40,410 nucleotides of DNA from Saprospiraceae bacterium. GTDB lineage: Bacteria > Bacteroidota > Bacteroidia > Chitinophagales > Saprospiraceae. A program made the position numbers and the translations under genes. Each line of letters starts with the position of its first letter. The stretch's first letter is position 1. Shown piece after piece: positions 27,787 to 36,775 of the stretch. Below the pieces are notes generated by a model, which was not told the DNA's origin, did not search any database, and saw nothing but the letters and a program-made list of their open reading frames with translations. The DNA lies in NCBI GenBank assembly GCA_020850225.1, contig JADZFD010000027.1, positions 1 to 40,410 of the forward strand, read 5' to 3'.

Positions 27787-30700
27787 TTATACTTTCTCCA
27801 GCCATTTTCTGGCATTCACGAATGCTTCTACCCACGGAGATACTTCATATTGTTCCTTGCCGGGAAAATATGCCCAGTTCCATGGAAATACTGATCTTTC
27901 AATGTGCGGCATCGTCACAAGATGTCTGCCATCTGCCGAACACATCATAGCCGTATTATAATCAGAACCATTGGGATTGGCAGGATAGCCAGGATATGCA
28001 TATTTTGCAATGATATTATAGTCTTCTTCTTCCTGTGGCAATACAAATTTGCCTTCACCGTGAGAAACCCATACTCCAAGTGTACTTCCTGCCAGAGAAG
28101 ACAACATTACAGAATTGTTTTCCTGAATGGTTACAGATGTGAAATTACACTCATACTTGTGTGAATCATTAAAGTGCATCTTGGGCTTAATGTTGTGGTC
28201 CGGGTAAATAAGTTCTAGTTCCATAAACAACTGGCAGCCGTTACAGATTCCGATACTTAGTGTATCTTTTCTTGCAAAAAATTTATTTAATGCTTCATTG
28301 GCTTTTTCATTATACCTGAATGATCCAGCCCATCCTTTGGCTGATCCCAGCACATCGGAATTGGAAAAGCCTCCTACTGCTCCTATAAACTGTATATCTT
28401 CCAGATTTGCCCTGCCCTGAATCAGGTCAGTCATATGAATATCAATCACATCAAATCCCGCCAGATACATAGCATTTGCCATTTCTCTTTCAGAATTACT
28501 GCCCTTTTCACGTATGATGGCGGCTTTTATGCGCTTACCCTGAGGCAATTCTGGTTTTATACCCCGAAAGTTTTCAGGGAAATGAAATCTCAAGGGTTGA
28601 TTTTTATAATTATCGTATCTTTCTTTGGCTTTGTCCGTTCCTGCCTGATGGGTATCCAGCAAATATGAAGTTCTGTACCATATATCCCTGTATTGTGATA
28701 TGTCGAGATTGTATTTGTCTCCGTGATTTTCAACGGATAAAACGGCATTTGCTGTAACATTACCTATTTTGTGGTAAATGATTTTTTGTCCATCGAGTAT
28801 AGTTTCAATTACTTTCTCTTGCTCATTTTTTGCCTGAAAAACGATTCCGGCGTTTTCAGCAAACAATAACCGAATGGAATCGGTGCAATGGAGGCTGTTC
28901 AGTTGGATATTCATTCCGGTATCTACACTACTGAAGCACAATTCCAGCAAAGTCGTAATGAGTCCACCGCTGCCGATATCATGACCTGCTACGATTAATC
29001 CGTCACGCACAAGTTGCTGAATGGCATTGAATACTGTAACAAATCCGGCACTGTCCGTTACATCCGGACTCACAGTACCGATTTTATTCAGAATCTGCCC
29101 GAATGCAGATCCGCCTAAACTATAGTTGTCAAATGACATATTGATATAGTACATCGCACCTTCACCTAATTGTACTACCGGCTCTATTACTTTATGGATA
29201 TCCGTACAGTGTGCAGCAGCACTTATGATAACCGTACCGGGTGCCATAACTTCCTGATCTGGATACTTTTGTGTCATGGACAAGGAATCCTTTCCAGTAG
29301 GAATATTGATTTCTAATCCGATAGCAAAATCTGAGCATGCCTGAACAGCTTTGTACAGCCGGGCATCTTCACCGGCATTTTTACATGGCCACATCCAGTT
29401 TGCAGAGAGGCTTATCCCTTTTATCCCATCTTTTAACGGTGCCCAGATGATATTTGTCAATGCTTCAGCTATACTGTTCCGGCTTCCTGCTTCAGGGTTG
29501 ATAAGGCCGCTTACAGGTGCATGACCAATAGATGTAGCTATACCATATTTGCCGGTGTAATCCATTGCCATTACACCACAGTTATTTAAAGGCAACTGTA
29601 CAGGTCCGCAACACTGTTGTTTCGCAACTCTTCCACCTACACACCTGTCGACTTTATTGGTTAACCAGTCCTTGCAGGCAACCGATTCGAGTTGCAGTAC
29701 TTCCCTGAGATACAATTCAAATGCATCACTATGGTATTTAATTTCATCATACTGCTTCTGAACTGAATTGTCCTTAATTACCAATTTCGGACTGGAGCCG
29801 AATAAATCTTTCAGATTGAGGTCTATAGGTTTGACATTGCCTGCTGCTGAATGAAAGACGAACCGGTTGTCACTGGTTACTTTTCCAACAGTATACAGTG
29901 GTGAACGTTCTCTTTCTGCTATTTTGACAAGCATGGGCAGTTGTTTTTCAGCTATGACAAGCCCCATTCTCTCCTGAGATTCATTGCCGATTATTTCTTT
30001 TGATGACAGAGAATGATCTCCTACTGGCAGTTTATCCATTTCAATCAGACCACCTGTGGCTTCAACCAGCTCTGACAGACAATTCAGGTGTCCTCCTGCA
30101 CCATGGTCGTGTATGGATACAATCGGATTATTATTACTTTCTACCAAAGATCTTACCGTATTGGCGACTCTTTTCTGCATTTCAGGATTGGATCTCTGTA
30201 TGGCATTGAGTTCTACTTTAGACTTGAAAGCACCGGTATCTGCTGAAGAAACGGCTGCTCCTCCCATCCCGATACGATAATTGTCGCCACCCAGAATGAC
30301 AACATCATCTCCTGCTTCAGGTGTCTGCTTCAAAGCCTGTTCTGCTTTTCCGTAACCGATACCTCCTGCAAGCATGATAACTTTGTCAAATCCCTGTACT
30401 GAAGTATTATCGTCATGTTCGAAAGTGAGTAATGAACCCGTAATCAATGGTTGTCCAAATTTATTTCCAAAGTCAGAAGCTCCGTTGGAAGCTTTGATAA
30501 GAATGTCTAATGGTGTCTGATACAACCATGGGCGAATCTGTATTTTTTGTTCCCACACCCTTGTATCCTCCAGTCGCGGATAGGAAGTCATATAAACAGC
30601 CGTACCAGCCAGCGGAACAGAGCCCTGACCTCCCGCCATCCTGTCTCTGATCTCACCTCCTGTACCCGTAGCGGCACCATTGAAAGGTTCGACTGTAGTA

Positions 30701-31449
30701 GGAAAATTATGTGTTTCTGCTTTTAGTGATAAAACCGAATTAAACTTACTTTCTCTGTAAGAAGATGGTATGTCACCGCGTTCAGGTGCAAATTGTACTG
30801 CTTCCGGGCCTTTTATGAAAGCTACATTATCCTTATAGGCTGATATGATATCATTCGGATGAGTCCTTGAAGTCTTTTTGATTAATCCGAACAAACTGTC
30901 AGGCATTTCCACACTATCGATGACAAAGGTGCCATTGAATATTTTATGCCGGCAATGTTCAGAATTTACCTGCGAAAATCCAAAAACTTCAGAATCAGTT
31001 AGTTTTCGCCCCATTCTTGTTGCAAGATCTTCTAAAAAAACAACCTCATCTTCACTGAGCGACAGCGATTCCGATATGTTGTAAGCGGCGATATTATCTA
31101 TCCACTGTACAGGTTCCGGGTGTAAATCAGTATCAAAAATGTGCTGGTTCAAACTCTTGTAATGCTGAAGTAGCATTGAATCAAACTGTCCGTCTCCAAG
31201 AGAAAAAAATTGTTCTATCCTTTGAATACCTTCTATCCCCATGTTTTGACAAATCTCTACTGCATTGGTACTCCAGGGTGTAATCATTGAAGCTCTCGGA
31301 CCTTTGAAATCTCCCTGTACTGAAGTCTCATCCAGATATTCAGCCCCTCCGAACAGCCATACTAATTTGGAAATATCATCCGTTGATAAAGAAGATGCAT
31401 TGTGTACTGCGTAAATTAACTGGTCGTTTTGCAAAAAGAAATGAATCAT
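27787..31449 (-). CDS. purL: Phosphoribosylformylglycinamidine synthase, large single-chain PurL
   Basis: This enzyme converts FGAR, glutamine and ATP to FGAM in the fourth step of purine synthesis. At 1220 residues it is the fused form (slightly shorter than the 1295 of E. coli). Visible parts are the N-terminal PurS-like region with GPRASMITPWSTNAVEI, the FGAM synthetase core with SEHCRHKIFNG, the ATP-site motif LKAETHNFPTTVEPFNGAATGTGG-like (positions about 240-265), a second synthetase half, and a C-terminal class I glutamine amidotransferase with catalytic Cys1072 in GICNGCQ and the distal MPHIERS. It stands alone, with no other pur genes nearby. A near-consensus -7 element (GAACTTTG, 31483-31490) lies upstream. 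Confidence 0.96.
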   Translation of the reverse strand: MIHFFLQNDQLIYAVHNASSLSTDDISKLVWLFGGAEYLDETSVQGDFKGPRASMITPWSTNAVEICQNMGIEGIQRIEQFFSLGDGQFDSMLLQHYKSLNQHIFDTDLHPEPVQWIDNIAAYNISESLSLSEDEVVFLEDLATRMGRKLTDSEVFGFSQVNSEHCRHKIFNGTFVIDSVEMPDSLFGLIKKTSRTHPNDIISAYKDNVAFIKGPEAVQFAPERGDIPSSYRESKFNSVLSLKAETHNFPTTVEPFNGAATGTGGEIRDRMAGGQGSVPLAGTAVYMTSYPRLEDTRVWEQKIQIRPWLYQTPLDILIKASNGASDFGNKFGQPLITGSLLTFEHDDNTSVQGFDKVIMLAGGIGYGKAEQALKQTPEAGDDVVILGGDNYRIGMGGAAVSSADTGAFKSKVELNAIQRSNPEMQKRVANTVRSLVESNNNPIVSIHDHGAGGHLNCLSELVEATGGLIEMDKLPVGDHSLSSKEIIGNESQERMGLVIAEKQLPMLVKIAERERSPLYTVGKVTSDNRFVFHSAAGNVKPIDLNLKDLFGSSPKLVIKDNSVQKQYDEIKYHSDAFELYLREVLQLESVACKDWLTNKVDRCVGGRVAKQQCCGPVQLPLNNCGVMAMDYTGKYGIATSIGHAPVSGLINPEAGSRNSIAEALTNIIWAPLKDGIKGISLSANWMWPCKNAGEDARLYKAVQACSDFAIGLEINIPTGKDSLSMTQKYPDQEVMAPGTVIISAAAHCTDIHKVIEPVVQLGEGAMYYINMSFDNYSLGGSAFGQILNKIGTVSPDVTDSAGFVTVFNAIQQLVRDGLIVAGHDIGSGGLITTLLELCFSSVDTGMNIQLNSLHCTDSIRLLFAENAGIVFQAKNEQEKVIETILDGQKIIYHKIGNVTANAVLSVENHGDKYNLDISQYRDIWYRTSYLLDTHQAGTDKAKERYDNYKNQPLRFHFPENFRGIKPELPQGKRIKAAIIREKGSNSEREMANAMYLAGFDVIDIHMTDLIQGRANLEDIQFIGAVGGFSNSDVLGSAKGWAGSFRYNEKANEALNKFFARKDTLSIGICNGCQLFMELELIYPDHNIKPKMHFNDSHKYECNFTSVTIQENNSVMLSSLAGSTLGVWVSHGEGKFVLPQEEEDYNIIAKYAYPGYPANPNGSDYNTAMMCSADGRHLVTMPHIERSVFPWNWAYFPGKEQYEVSPWVEAFVNARKWLEKV

Positions 31450-31648
31450 TGGAGCGTAAAATTTAAGGTAATTTTAGTAGTGCAAAGTTCATCATTATTT
31501 AGAGTATAAAAAAAGAAATGGATTTAAAAGTTAGCCATTCGCATAAATGAATGGATTATTAGCCGGAAAACCTTCGTTTTAAGCGTCATTTGATGTAGCA
31601 TAAATGTTCATAATAAATTGTACCATTGCGATATTTTGGCAATGTTCT

Positions 31649-32248
31649 TTAATACGTTATACAATCTTTGCTTTTAAGATAATAACCTGAATCCTTTAGT
31701 TTGCTTAAATTTCCATTTGTATCAACAGTAACAATAATACTTTGCTTGGTTTCAGGGCAAATACTATAGATCATAACTTTTAGTTTGTAACCATATTGAG
31801 TTTGTTCAAATCCATTACCTTTTGAATCTGAATCGATAGCATAATCATGGATTCTGGCGATTAGAAATGCTTCATATTCATTTTCTATTTTCCCGATAAA
31901 TTCCTTTAGCTCATCCTTATTCTGTACAATATGCCATTTGTTGTTTTCAATATACAGGATTCTGTAATTGTAATCCAATGGTTGATAACCTTTAAATATT
32001 CCTTCAGGATTAAGATTGTCATGAAGAGGAATCTGAGTACTTAAATTTTGATTACCATCTGAAAAAATCTTTTCCGGTGTAAATCCCGAAAGATAATCTA
32101 TTTGCCAGTATTCTATTGTGGAATCTGGTTTTATTTGCTTTAATAAATGCTCATCTCCGATATATTTATCAGGAATTTTTTCAAAATTTTCAAAACAGGA
32201 AACTAATGAAAACAGGAATATTACAATAAATGCAATTTGTTTTAACAT
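31649..32248 (-). CDS. Predicted lipoprotein of unknown function
   Basis: A 199-residue protein with a lipoprotein signal (hydrophobic run FIVIFLFS, lipobox LVSC, Cys18). The mature part is mixed alpha/beta with a Cys pair (CPETKQ and the C-terminal KDCITY) and matches no family I know. The local DNA is rich in A and T. It is flanked by a 199-base gap to purL and an 87-base gap to pepD, so it may be transcribed alone or with pepD upstream of it. Confidence 0.65.
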   Translation of the reverse strand: MLKQIAFIVIFLFSLVSCFENFEKIPDKYIGDEHLLKQIKPDSTIEYWQIDYLSGFTPEKIFSDGNQNLSTQIPLHDNLNPEGIFKGYQPLDYNYRILYIENNKWHIVQNKDELKEFIGKIENEYEAFLIARIHDYAIDSDSKGNGFEQTQYGYKLKVMIYSICPETKQSIIVTVDTNGNLSKLKDSGYYLKSKDCITY

Positions 32249-32335
32249 ACGTAAGGGTTAAATTATCGTCTACTGTAATCATTAGCAAAAGTCAGCATAT
32301 ATTAGCTTATATGTATTTTGCTTTTTAAATCACAT

Positions 32336-33796
32336 TTATTTTTCAGGTATCTGTTTCAGAATCTCCAGCGTATATTTCCAGAATTTTACAACAGAAGCAA
32401 TGCTTACCCTTTCATCCGGCGAATGTGCGCCTTTTATCGTTGGCCCGTAGGAAATCATATCCATACCGGGATAATTTCTACCTAAGATACCACATTCCAG
32501 ACCTGCATGACAAGCTACTACTTTAGCGTTTTCACCATGCATTTTTACATATATATCCGATAGAACCTGAAGTATCGGTGAATGGATATTGGGTGTCCAT
32601 CCCGGATATTCTCCGCTAAAAGTCACATTGAAACCAGCCAGTTCAAAAGCAGCTTTCAGACTTTGCGCCACATCCGTTTTGGAAGATTCGACAGAAGACC
32701 TTGTGAGGCAAAGTATCCTGGCCTTTCCTGTTTTGATATCTATACGTGCGACATTATTGGAAGCTTCCACAAGATCTGCAATGTCCGGGCTCATTCTGAA
32801 TACGCCATTATGTGCAGCGTACACAGCATTGAGTATTGATTGCTGGTCCTGTGCCACCATAACCTGTTCGGGTGTTTGAGTTGTTGCAATATCTATGGTC
32901 AGATTAGGCTCAACAGTTACAAATTCTTCCTTTATATCCTTGACAAGCTTGTTGAAATGCTCTTCAAAAGCTGGTATATCAGCTGATGCAACGGCAATTA
33001 CTGCGTTACTTTCACGTGGTATGGCATTGCGCAGACTACCGCCTTCAAATGAAGCCAGTCTTACGGATGTGTTGGGATTGTACAATAATCTGTTCATGAT
33101 CTTATTGGCGTTGCCACGCCCAAGATGGATGTCGATGCCGGAGTGCCCACCCTGCAATCCTTTAACCGTTATCTGAAATCCCCGGAATGCCATCAAATCA
33201 GGAAGGGTTTCATATGCATAGGTGCGTTCTGCAGTAACATCCATTCCGCCAGCACAGCCTATATCGATTTCGTCATCTTCTTCCGTATCGAGATTGAGCA
33301 ATATCTGACCCTGAAGTACGCCTCCCTGTAATCCCAGTGCGCCTGTCATACCGGTTTCTTCATCAATGGTAAACAATGCTTCAATAGCGGGATGTTCGAT
33401 ATCTGAAGCACTTAATATGGCCATTATTGTAGCAACACCGATACCGTTATCTGCACCTAAAGTTGTACCTTTTGCTTTTACCCAGTCACCGTCGGTATAC
33501 ATTTCTATACCCTGCGTGTCAAAATCAAAGTCTGTATCATTATTTTTCTGGTGAACCATATCGAGATGGGACTGCAGTATCACTGCCGTTCTGTTTTCCA
33601 TCCCTGGAGTTGCCGGTTTACGTATAATGACATTACCTACTGCATCTTTGAATGATTCAAGTCCCAGTTTTTTACCGAATTCGAGCATGTGGGCTATAAT
33701 GCGTTCTTCTTTTTTGGATGCTCGTGGAATGGCGTTGATTTCTGCAAAATAATTCCAGAGTGAATGGGGTTCTAACTGACGGATGATTGATGACAT
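32336..33796 (-). CDS. pepD: Cytosolic dipeptidase PepD (M20C aminoacyl-histidine dipeptidase)
   Basis: A 486-residue zinc peptidase that splits unspecific dipeptides, including Xaa-His. Metal-site signatures of the M20 family are in order: QSHLDMVHQ, then GTTLGADNGIGVA, the general base pair DEETGMTGA, LNLDTEEDDEI, and a C-terminal GPTIKGAHSPDERV. I place the start at the ATG at 33796 (MSSIIRQLEPHSLW), since this gives the family's length; an in-frame upstream start at 33880 would add 28 residues with no family match, reading through what looks like the promoter region. It is divergent from the GGGPS gene. Confidence 0.93.
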   Translation of the reverse strand: MSSIIRQLEPHSLWNYFAEINAIPRASKKEERIIAHMLEFGKKLGLESFKDAVGNVIIRKPATPGMENRTAVILQSHLDMVHQKNNDTDFDFDTQGIEMYTDGDWVKAKGTTLGADNGIGVATIMAILSASDIEHPAIEALFTIDEETGMTGALGLQGGVLQGQILLNLDTEEDDEIDIGCAGGMDVTAERTYAYETLPDLMAFRGFQITVKGLQGGHSGIDIHLGRGNANKIMNRLLYNPNTSVRLASFEGGSLRNAIPRESNAVIAVASADIPAFEEHFNKLVKDIKEEFVTVEPNLTIDIATTQTPEQVMVAQDQQSILNAVYAAHNGVFRMSPDIADLVEASNNVARIDIKTGKARILCLTRSSVESSKTDVAQSLKAAFELAGFNVTFSGEYPGWTPNIHSPILQVLSDIYVKMHGENAKVVACHAGLECGILGRNYPGMDMISYGPTIKGAHSPDERVSIASVVKFWKYTLEILKQIPEK

Positions 33797-33909
33797 GGAT
33801 AAGATGATTTTGTTAAAAGATATTACAAAATAACAGATTTTTCTACGATTAAGCAAAGAATAAAAGACATTTAAAGACATTTTTATAAAAATCTTAAACG
33901 AATTAATTA

Positions 33910-33917
33910 TACCTTTA
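33910..33917 (+). promoter_or_regulatory. Putative -7 element for the GGGPS-rsgA operon
   Basis: TACCTTTA, one base off TAnnTTTG, identical to the element proposed for the kinase operon. It lies 24 bases before the preferred ATG. Confidence 0.35.
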
Positions 33918-33941
33918 TCCCAATTTGAAAATACAGTGACT

Positions 33942-34715
33942 ATGAATCACCATCTTTATACTCAGTTTTTGGATGCTAAGACCAAGGGTCAGAAGAAATT
34001 TGTAGTGCTGATAGATCCGGATGAGATTAAGCTTGGTAAGATATCCAAAGTTCTGGATACCTCAATTTATGCAGGTGTGGATTATTTTTTTGTTGGTGGC
34101 AGTCTGATAGTGAATAATATGCTTGACCATGTTATACAAACCATCAGAGAACTGTGCGATGTTCCCGTTGTTATATTTCCCGGCAATCCGTATCAGATTA
34201 GTAACCACGCCGATGCAATACTGTATTTATCCCTGATATCGGGTAGAAATCCTGATTTGCTCATTGGCAATCAGGTCATTTCAGCACCCATGCTTAAAAA
34301 CAACAATATTGAGGTTATATCAACAGGGTATATGCTCATAGACGGCGGCAGTACTACCAGTGTACAGTATATGAGTAATACTTTACCCATTCCCGCTCAT
34401 AAAGACGATATAGCATTATGTACAGCTATGGCGGGAGAAATGCTGGGATTGAAGCAAATATTTATGGATGCCGGCAGTGGTGCTTTACATCCTGTTTCGG
34501 CATCGATGATACATACAGTCAGTTCTAATACGGATATTCCCCTGATAGTAGGAGGAGGTATCGATACGCCTGAAAAAGCTGCTGTCAGTGCTGCTGCCGG
34601 AGCAGATATGATAGTGGTAGGCAATGCTATAGAGAAAGAACCTTCACTTATCCGCGAGTTGGCCATAGCAATCCATGAAACCGCAAGTGTCAGGAAAACC
34701 AATATATTTCAATGA
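33942..34715 (+). CDS. Geranylgeranylglyceryl phosphate synthase-like prenyltransferase (GGGPS/PcrB family)
   Basis: A TIM-barrel enzyme that joins glycerol-1-phosphate to a polyprenyl diphosphate through an ether bond, the archaeal route to membrane lipids; Bacteroidota homologues with GGGPS activity are known. Family features are VVLIDPDE, the phosphate-binding segments FVGGSLI, VVIFPGNPYQIS, a middle EVISTGYMLIDGG, IFMDAGSGA, LIVGGGID and the C-terminal GADMIVVGNAIE. The length (257) is typical. I prefer the ATG at 33942 over the in-frame GTG at 33936. The stop overlaps the rsgA start by 4 bases (ATGA). Chain length and the fate of the product cannot be read from the sequence; PcrB-type heptaprenyl synthase is the alternative. 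Confidence 0.87.
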   Translation: MNHHLYTQFLDAKTKGQKKFVVLIDPDEIKLGKISKVLDTSIYAGVDYFFVGGSLIVNNMLDHVIQTIRELCDVPVVIFPGNPYQISNHADAILYLSLISGRNPDLLIGNQVISAPMLKNNNIEVISTGYMLIDGGSTTSVQYMSNTLPIPAHKDDIALCTAMAGEMLGLKQIFMDAGSGALHPVSASMIHTVSSNTDIPLIVGGGIDTPEKAAVSAAAGADMIVVGNAIEKEPSLIRELAIAIHETASVRKTNIFQ

Positions 34716-35659
34716 CAGGCATAGTAATCAAATCCACCGGAAGCTGGTATAATGTACTGACCGATGAGGGAATTACAGTTCCGTGCAGAATAGTGGGAAA
34801 ATTCAAACAGGACAACCTCAAACTGACCAACCCCATAGCTGTCGGTGATAACGTGCAAATCGAGATGGAAGATGCAGATGATACAAAAGGAATCATCAAA
34901 TCGATTCTGCCAAGAAAAAACTATGTTGTCCGGCAGTCACCCCGTAAAAAGCATCAGTTACATTTCCTGGCAAGTAATGTGGATCAGGTACTTATTATTG
35001 TTACCATACGGGAACCCAATCTGAAAATCGGATTTATAGACCGTTTTTTAGTAATGACCGAACCCTACTCCATACCTGCTATTATTGTATTCAACAAATG
35101 CGATATATACCTGCCTGAAGATGAGTTGGTATACAGTGAGTTAAAGGAAATATACACTAAGATTGGATATACTATAGTGCTGACTTCAGCAGCAGAAGGT
35201 ACCGGAATAGATACACTGCGGGGTATGCTCCGCAATAAAACAACCTTGGTTTCCGGTCAGTCAGGCGTGGGGAAATCCACTTTGGTCAATGCCATAGAAC
35301 CAGGACTGAATCTCCGTACTGATGTTATTTCCGAACATTCTGGCAAGGGGCAGCACACAACTACCTTTGCGGAAATGCTCCCACTTTCCATTGGTGGAAG
35401 TATTATTGATACGCCGGGAATCAAAACACTTTCATTTTCGCATCTAGAGGTCATGGACATAGCGCACAACTTCAGGGAGTTTTTTGCCAGGTCTGGCCAA
35501 TGCAAATATGCCAACTGCACGCATCGCAATGAACCGCATTGTGCAGTAAAAAGTGCTGTTGAAACAGGCGAAATCAGTTTTTTCAGATATCAGAATTACC
35601 TAACGCTCCTTGATGAAGTCGAAGACCAGAATTACTGGGAAAGACACAAAGATGTCTGA
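34712..35659 (+). CDS. rsgA: Ribosome small-subunit GTPase RsgA
   Basis: A 315-residue circularly permuted GTPase that acts in late maturation of the 30S subunit. An N-terminal OB-fold (1-75, AVGDNVQIE) is followed by the permuted G motifs: G4 FNKCD, G5 TSAAEGTG, G1 GQSGVGKSTL (about 182-191), then switch I with GKGQHTTT and G3 DTPG. The zinc-knuckle C-terminal domain has C-x4-C-x-H-x5-C (CKYANCTHRNEPHC). Translationally coupled to the GGGPS gene. It ends 6 bases from the end of convergent meaB. Confidence 0.95.
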   Translation: MTGIVIKSTGSWYNVLTDEGITVPCRIVGKFKQDNLKLTNPIAVGDNVQIEMEDADDTKGIIKSILPRKNYVVRQSPRKKHQLHFLASNVDQVLIIVTIREPNLKIGFIDRFLVMTEPYSIPAIIVFNKCDIYLPEDELVYSELKEIYTKIGYTIVLTSAAEGTGIDTLRGMLRNKTTLVSGQSGVGKSTLVNAIEPGLNLRTDVISEHSGKGQHTTTFAEMLPLSIGGSIIDTPGIKTLSFSHLEVMDIAHNFREFFARSGQCKYANCTHRNEPHCAVKSAVETGEISFFRYQNYLTLLDEVEDQNYWERHKDV

Positions 35660-35665
35660 TGTTTT

Positions 35666-36715
35666 TTAAGAACCTATAATTTTGTGCAGTATGTCATTAA
35701 TTCTGGAAAGTGCACTTGACGGACTGATGGATTTGTTTTGAATTGCATCGGATAGTGTCTTGAAATTCGACCTGAATTCGGGATGGTTGAATACCAGTTC
35801 TTCAATGAGTTCTTTGGATTTTGTATAAAACCACCTTTGATTCTGCTGCGTTCTTTTATCAGAAAAAAGATGCTGATACAGCATTTTTTCCTTAAACTGA
35901 GCGATAGCAAGAAAGACGTCATCCAAGCCTCTTTCTTCAGTGGAAGATACGAGTATGATGGGCATTTTCCAGCCTTCCAGAGGATGGTGAAATAATTGAA
36001 TTGCATTCCGGTAGGTTATTTTGGATTGTTTTGCCAGACTATGCAGGGCACCGTCTGCCTTATTGATGACAAAAATATCTGCATTTTCCATAATGCCTCT
36101 TTTGATACCCTGAATTTCATCACCGGCTCCCGGCTGCAGCAGCAAAATGTTGACATCAGACATAAACCCTACTTCTATTTCGGATTGTCCTACACCTACT
36201 GTTTCTATTAATACCATATCATAACCGGCAGCCTCACACATTTCTATTGTTTCTTTGGTATGAATGGCTGTTCCGCCCAGCATAGTTCCGGATGCTGTAG
36301 GTCGTATAAAAGCTTCTTCCCGGGTTGAAAGGTTCGGCATCCTCGTTTTGTCGCCAAGTACGCTACCCTGATTGACCTGGCTGCTTGGGTCTATGGCAAG
36401 AACGGCTACCTTGTGTCCCTGACTGATACAATAACAACCGAATGCCTCTATAAATGTACTCTTTCCAACACCGGGTGTACCAGTGATGCCTACCCGTATG
36501 GTAGAAGTATTGTCATTTTTAAAATGGTTGAGAATCTCTGTTCCCAGTGCCCTTTTATCAGGTACGCTGCTCTCCAGTAACGTAATACTTTCACTTAGGA
36601 TATATCTGTTTCCAGCTTTTATACCGTCAATATAGTAAGCTATGTTACGCTGCTGCTTAGGTTGTAACTGCTTATGGATATCCGGATTAAAAACAGGTGG
36701 TACAGACATGGTCAT
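35666..36715 (-). CDS. meaB: Methylmalonyl-CoA mutase-associated GTPase MeaB
   Basis: A 349-residue G3E-family GTPase that protects and gates adenosylcobalamin loading of methylmalonyl-CoA mutase. Motifs: Walker A GTPGVGKST, then AIDPSSQVNQGSVLGDKTRM, the FIRPTASGTMLGG block, ETVGVGQSE (switch) and the base-recognition NKAD. The length is as for MeaB/ArgK. The mutase genes are not in the window. A promoter-like TATCTTTG lies just upstream. The ATG at 36715 is used; an ATG two codons in (36709) is equally possible. Confidence 0.93.
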   Translation of the reverse strand: MTMSVPPVFNPDIHKQLQPKQQRNIAYYIDGIKAGNRYILSESITLLESSVPDKRALGTEILNHFKNDNTSTIRVGITGTPGVGKSTFIEAFGCYCISQGHKVAVLAIDPSSQVNQGSVLGDKTRMPNLSTREEAFIRPTASGTMLGGTAIHTKETIEMCEAAGYDMVLIETVGVGQSEIEVGFMSDVNILLLQPGAGDEIQGIKRGIMENADIFVINKADGALHSLAKQSKITYRNAIQLFHHPLEGWKMPIILVSSTEERGLDDVFLAIAQFKEKMLYQHLFSDKRTQQNQRWFYTKSKELIEELVFNHPEFRSNFKTLSDAIQNKSISPSSALSRINDILHKIIGS

Positions 36716-36731
36716 TTAAAAGAATACACTA

Positions 36732-36739
36732 CAAAGATA
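36732..36739 (-). promoter_or_regulatory. Putative Bacteroidota -7 element for meaB
   Basis: On the minus strand TATCTTTG matches TAnnTTTG exactly, 16 bases before the ATG. A TTG lies 16 bases upstream of it. Confidence 0.5.
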
Positions 36740-36775
36740 TTGAATTAGCCTGAGACAAGGACTAAATCTCACAAT

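Noticed and set aside
31540-31648. Short hairpins (CCATTC/GAATGG near 31543; CATTGC/GCAATG near 31624) as terminators
   Set aside because: Stems are only 6-7 bp with no T-run on the strand that would need termination.
33797-33880. Extended PepD N-terminus (28 more codons)
   Set aside because: The extra residues match no M20C feature and cover the likely promoter; the internal ATG at 33796 gives the family's normal length.
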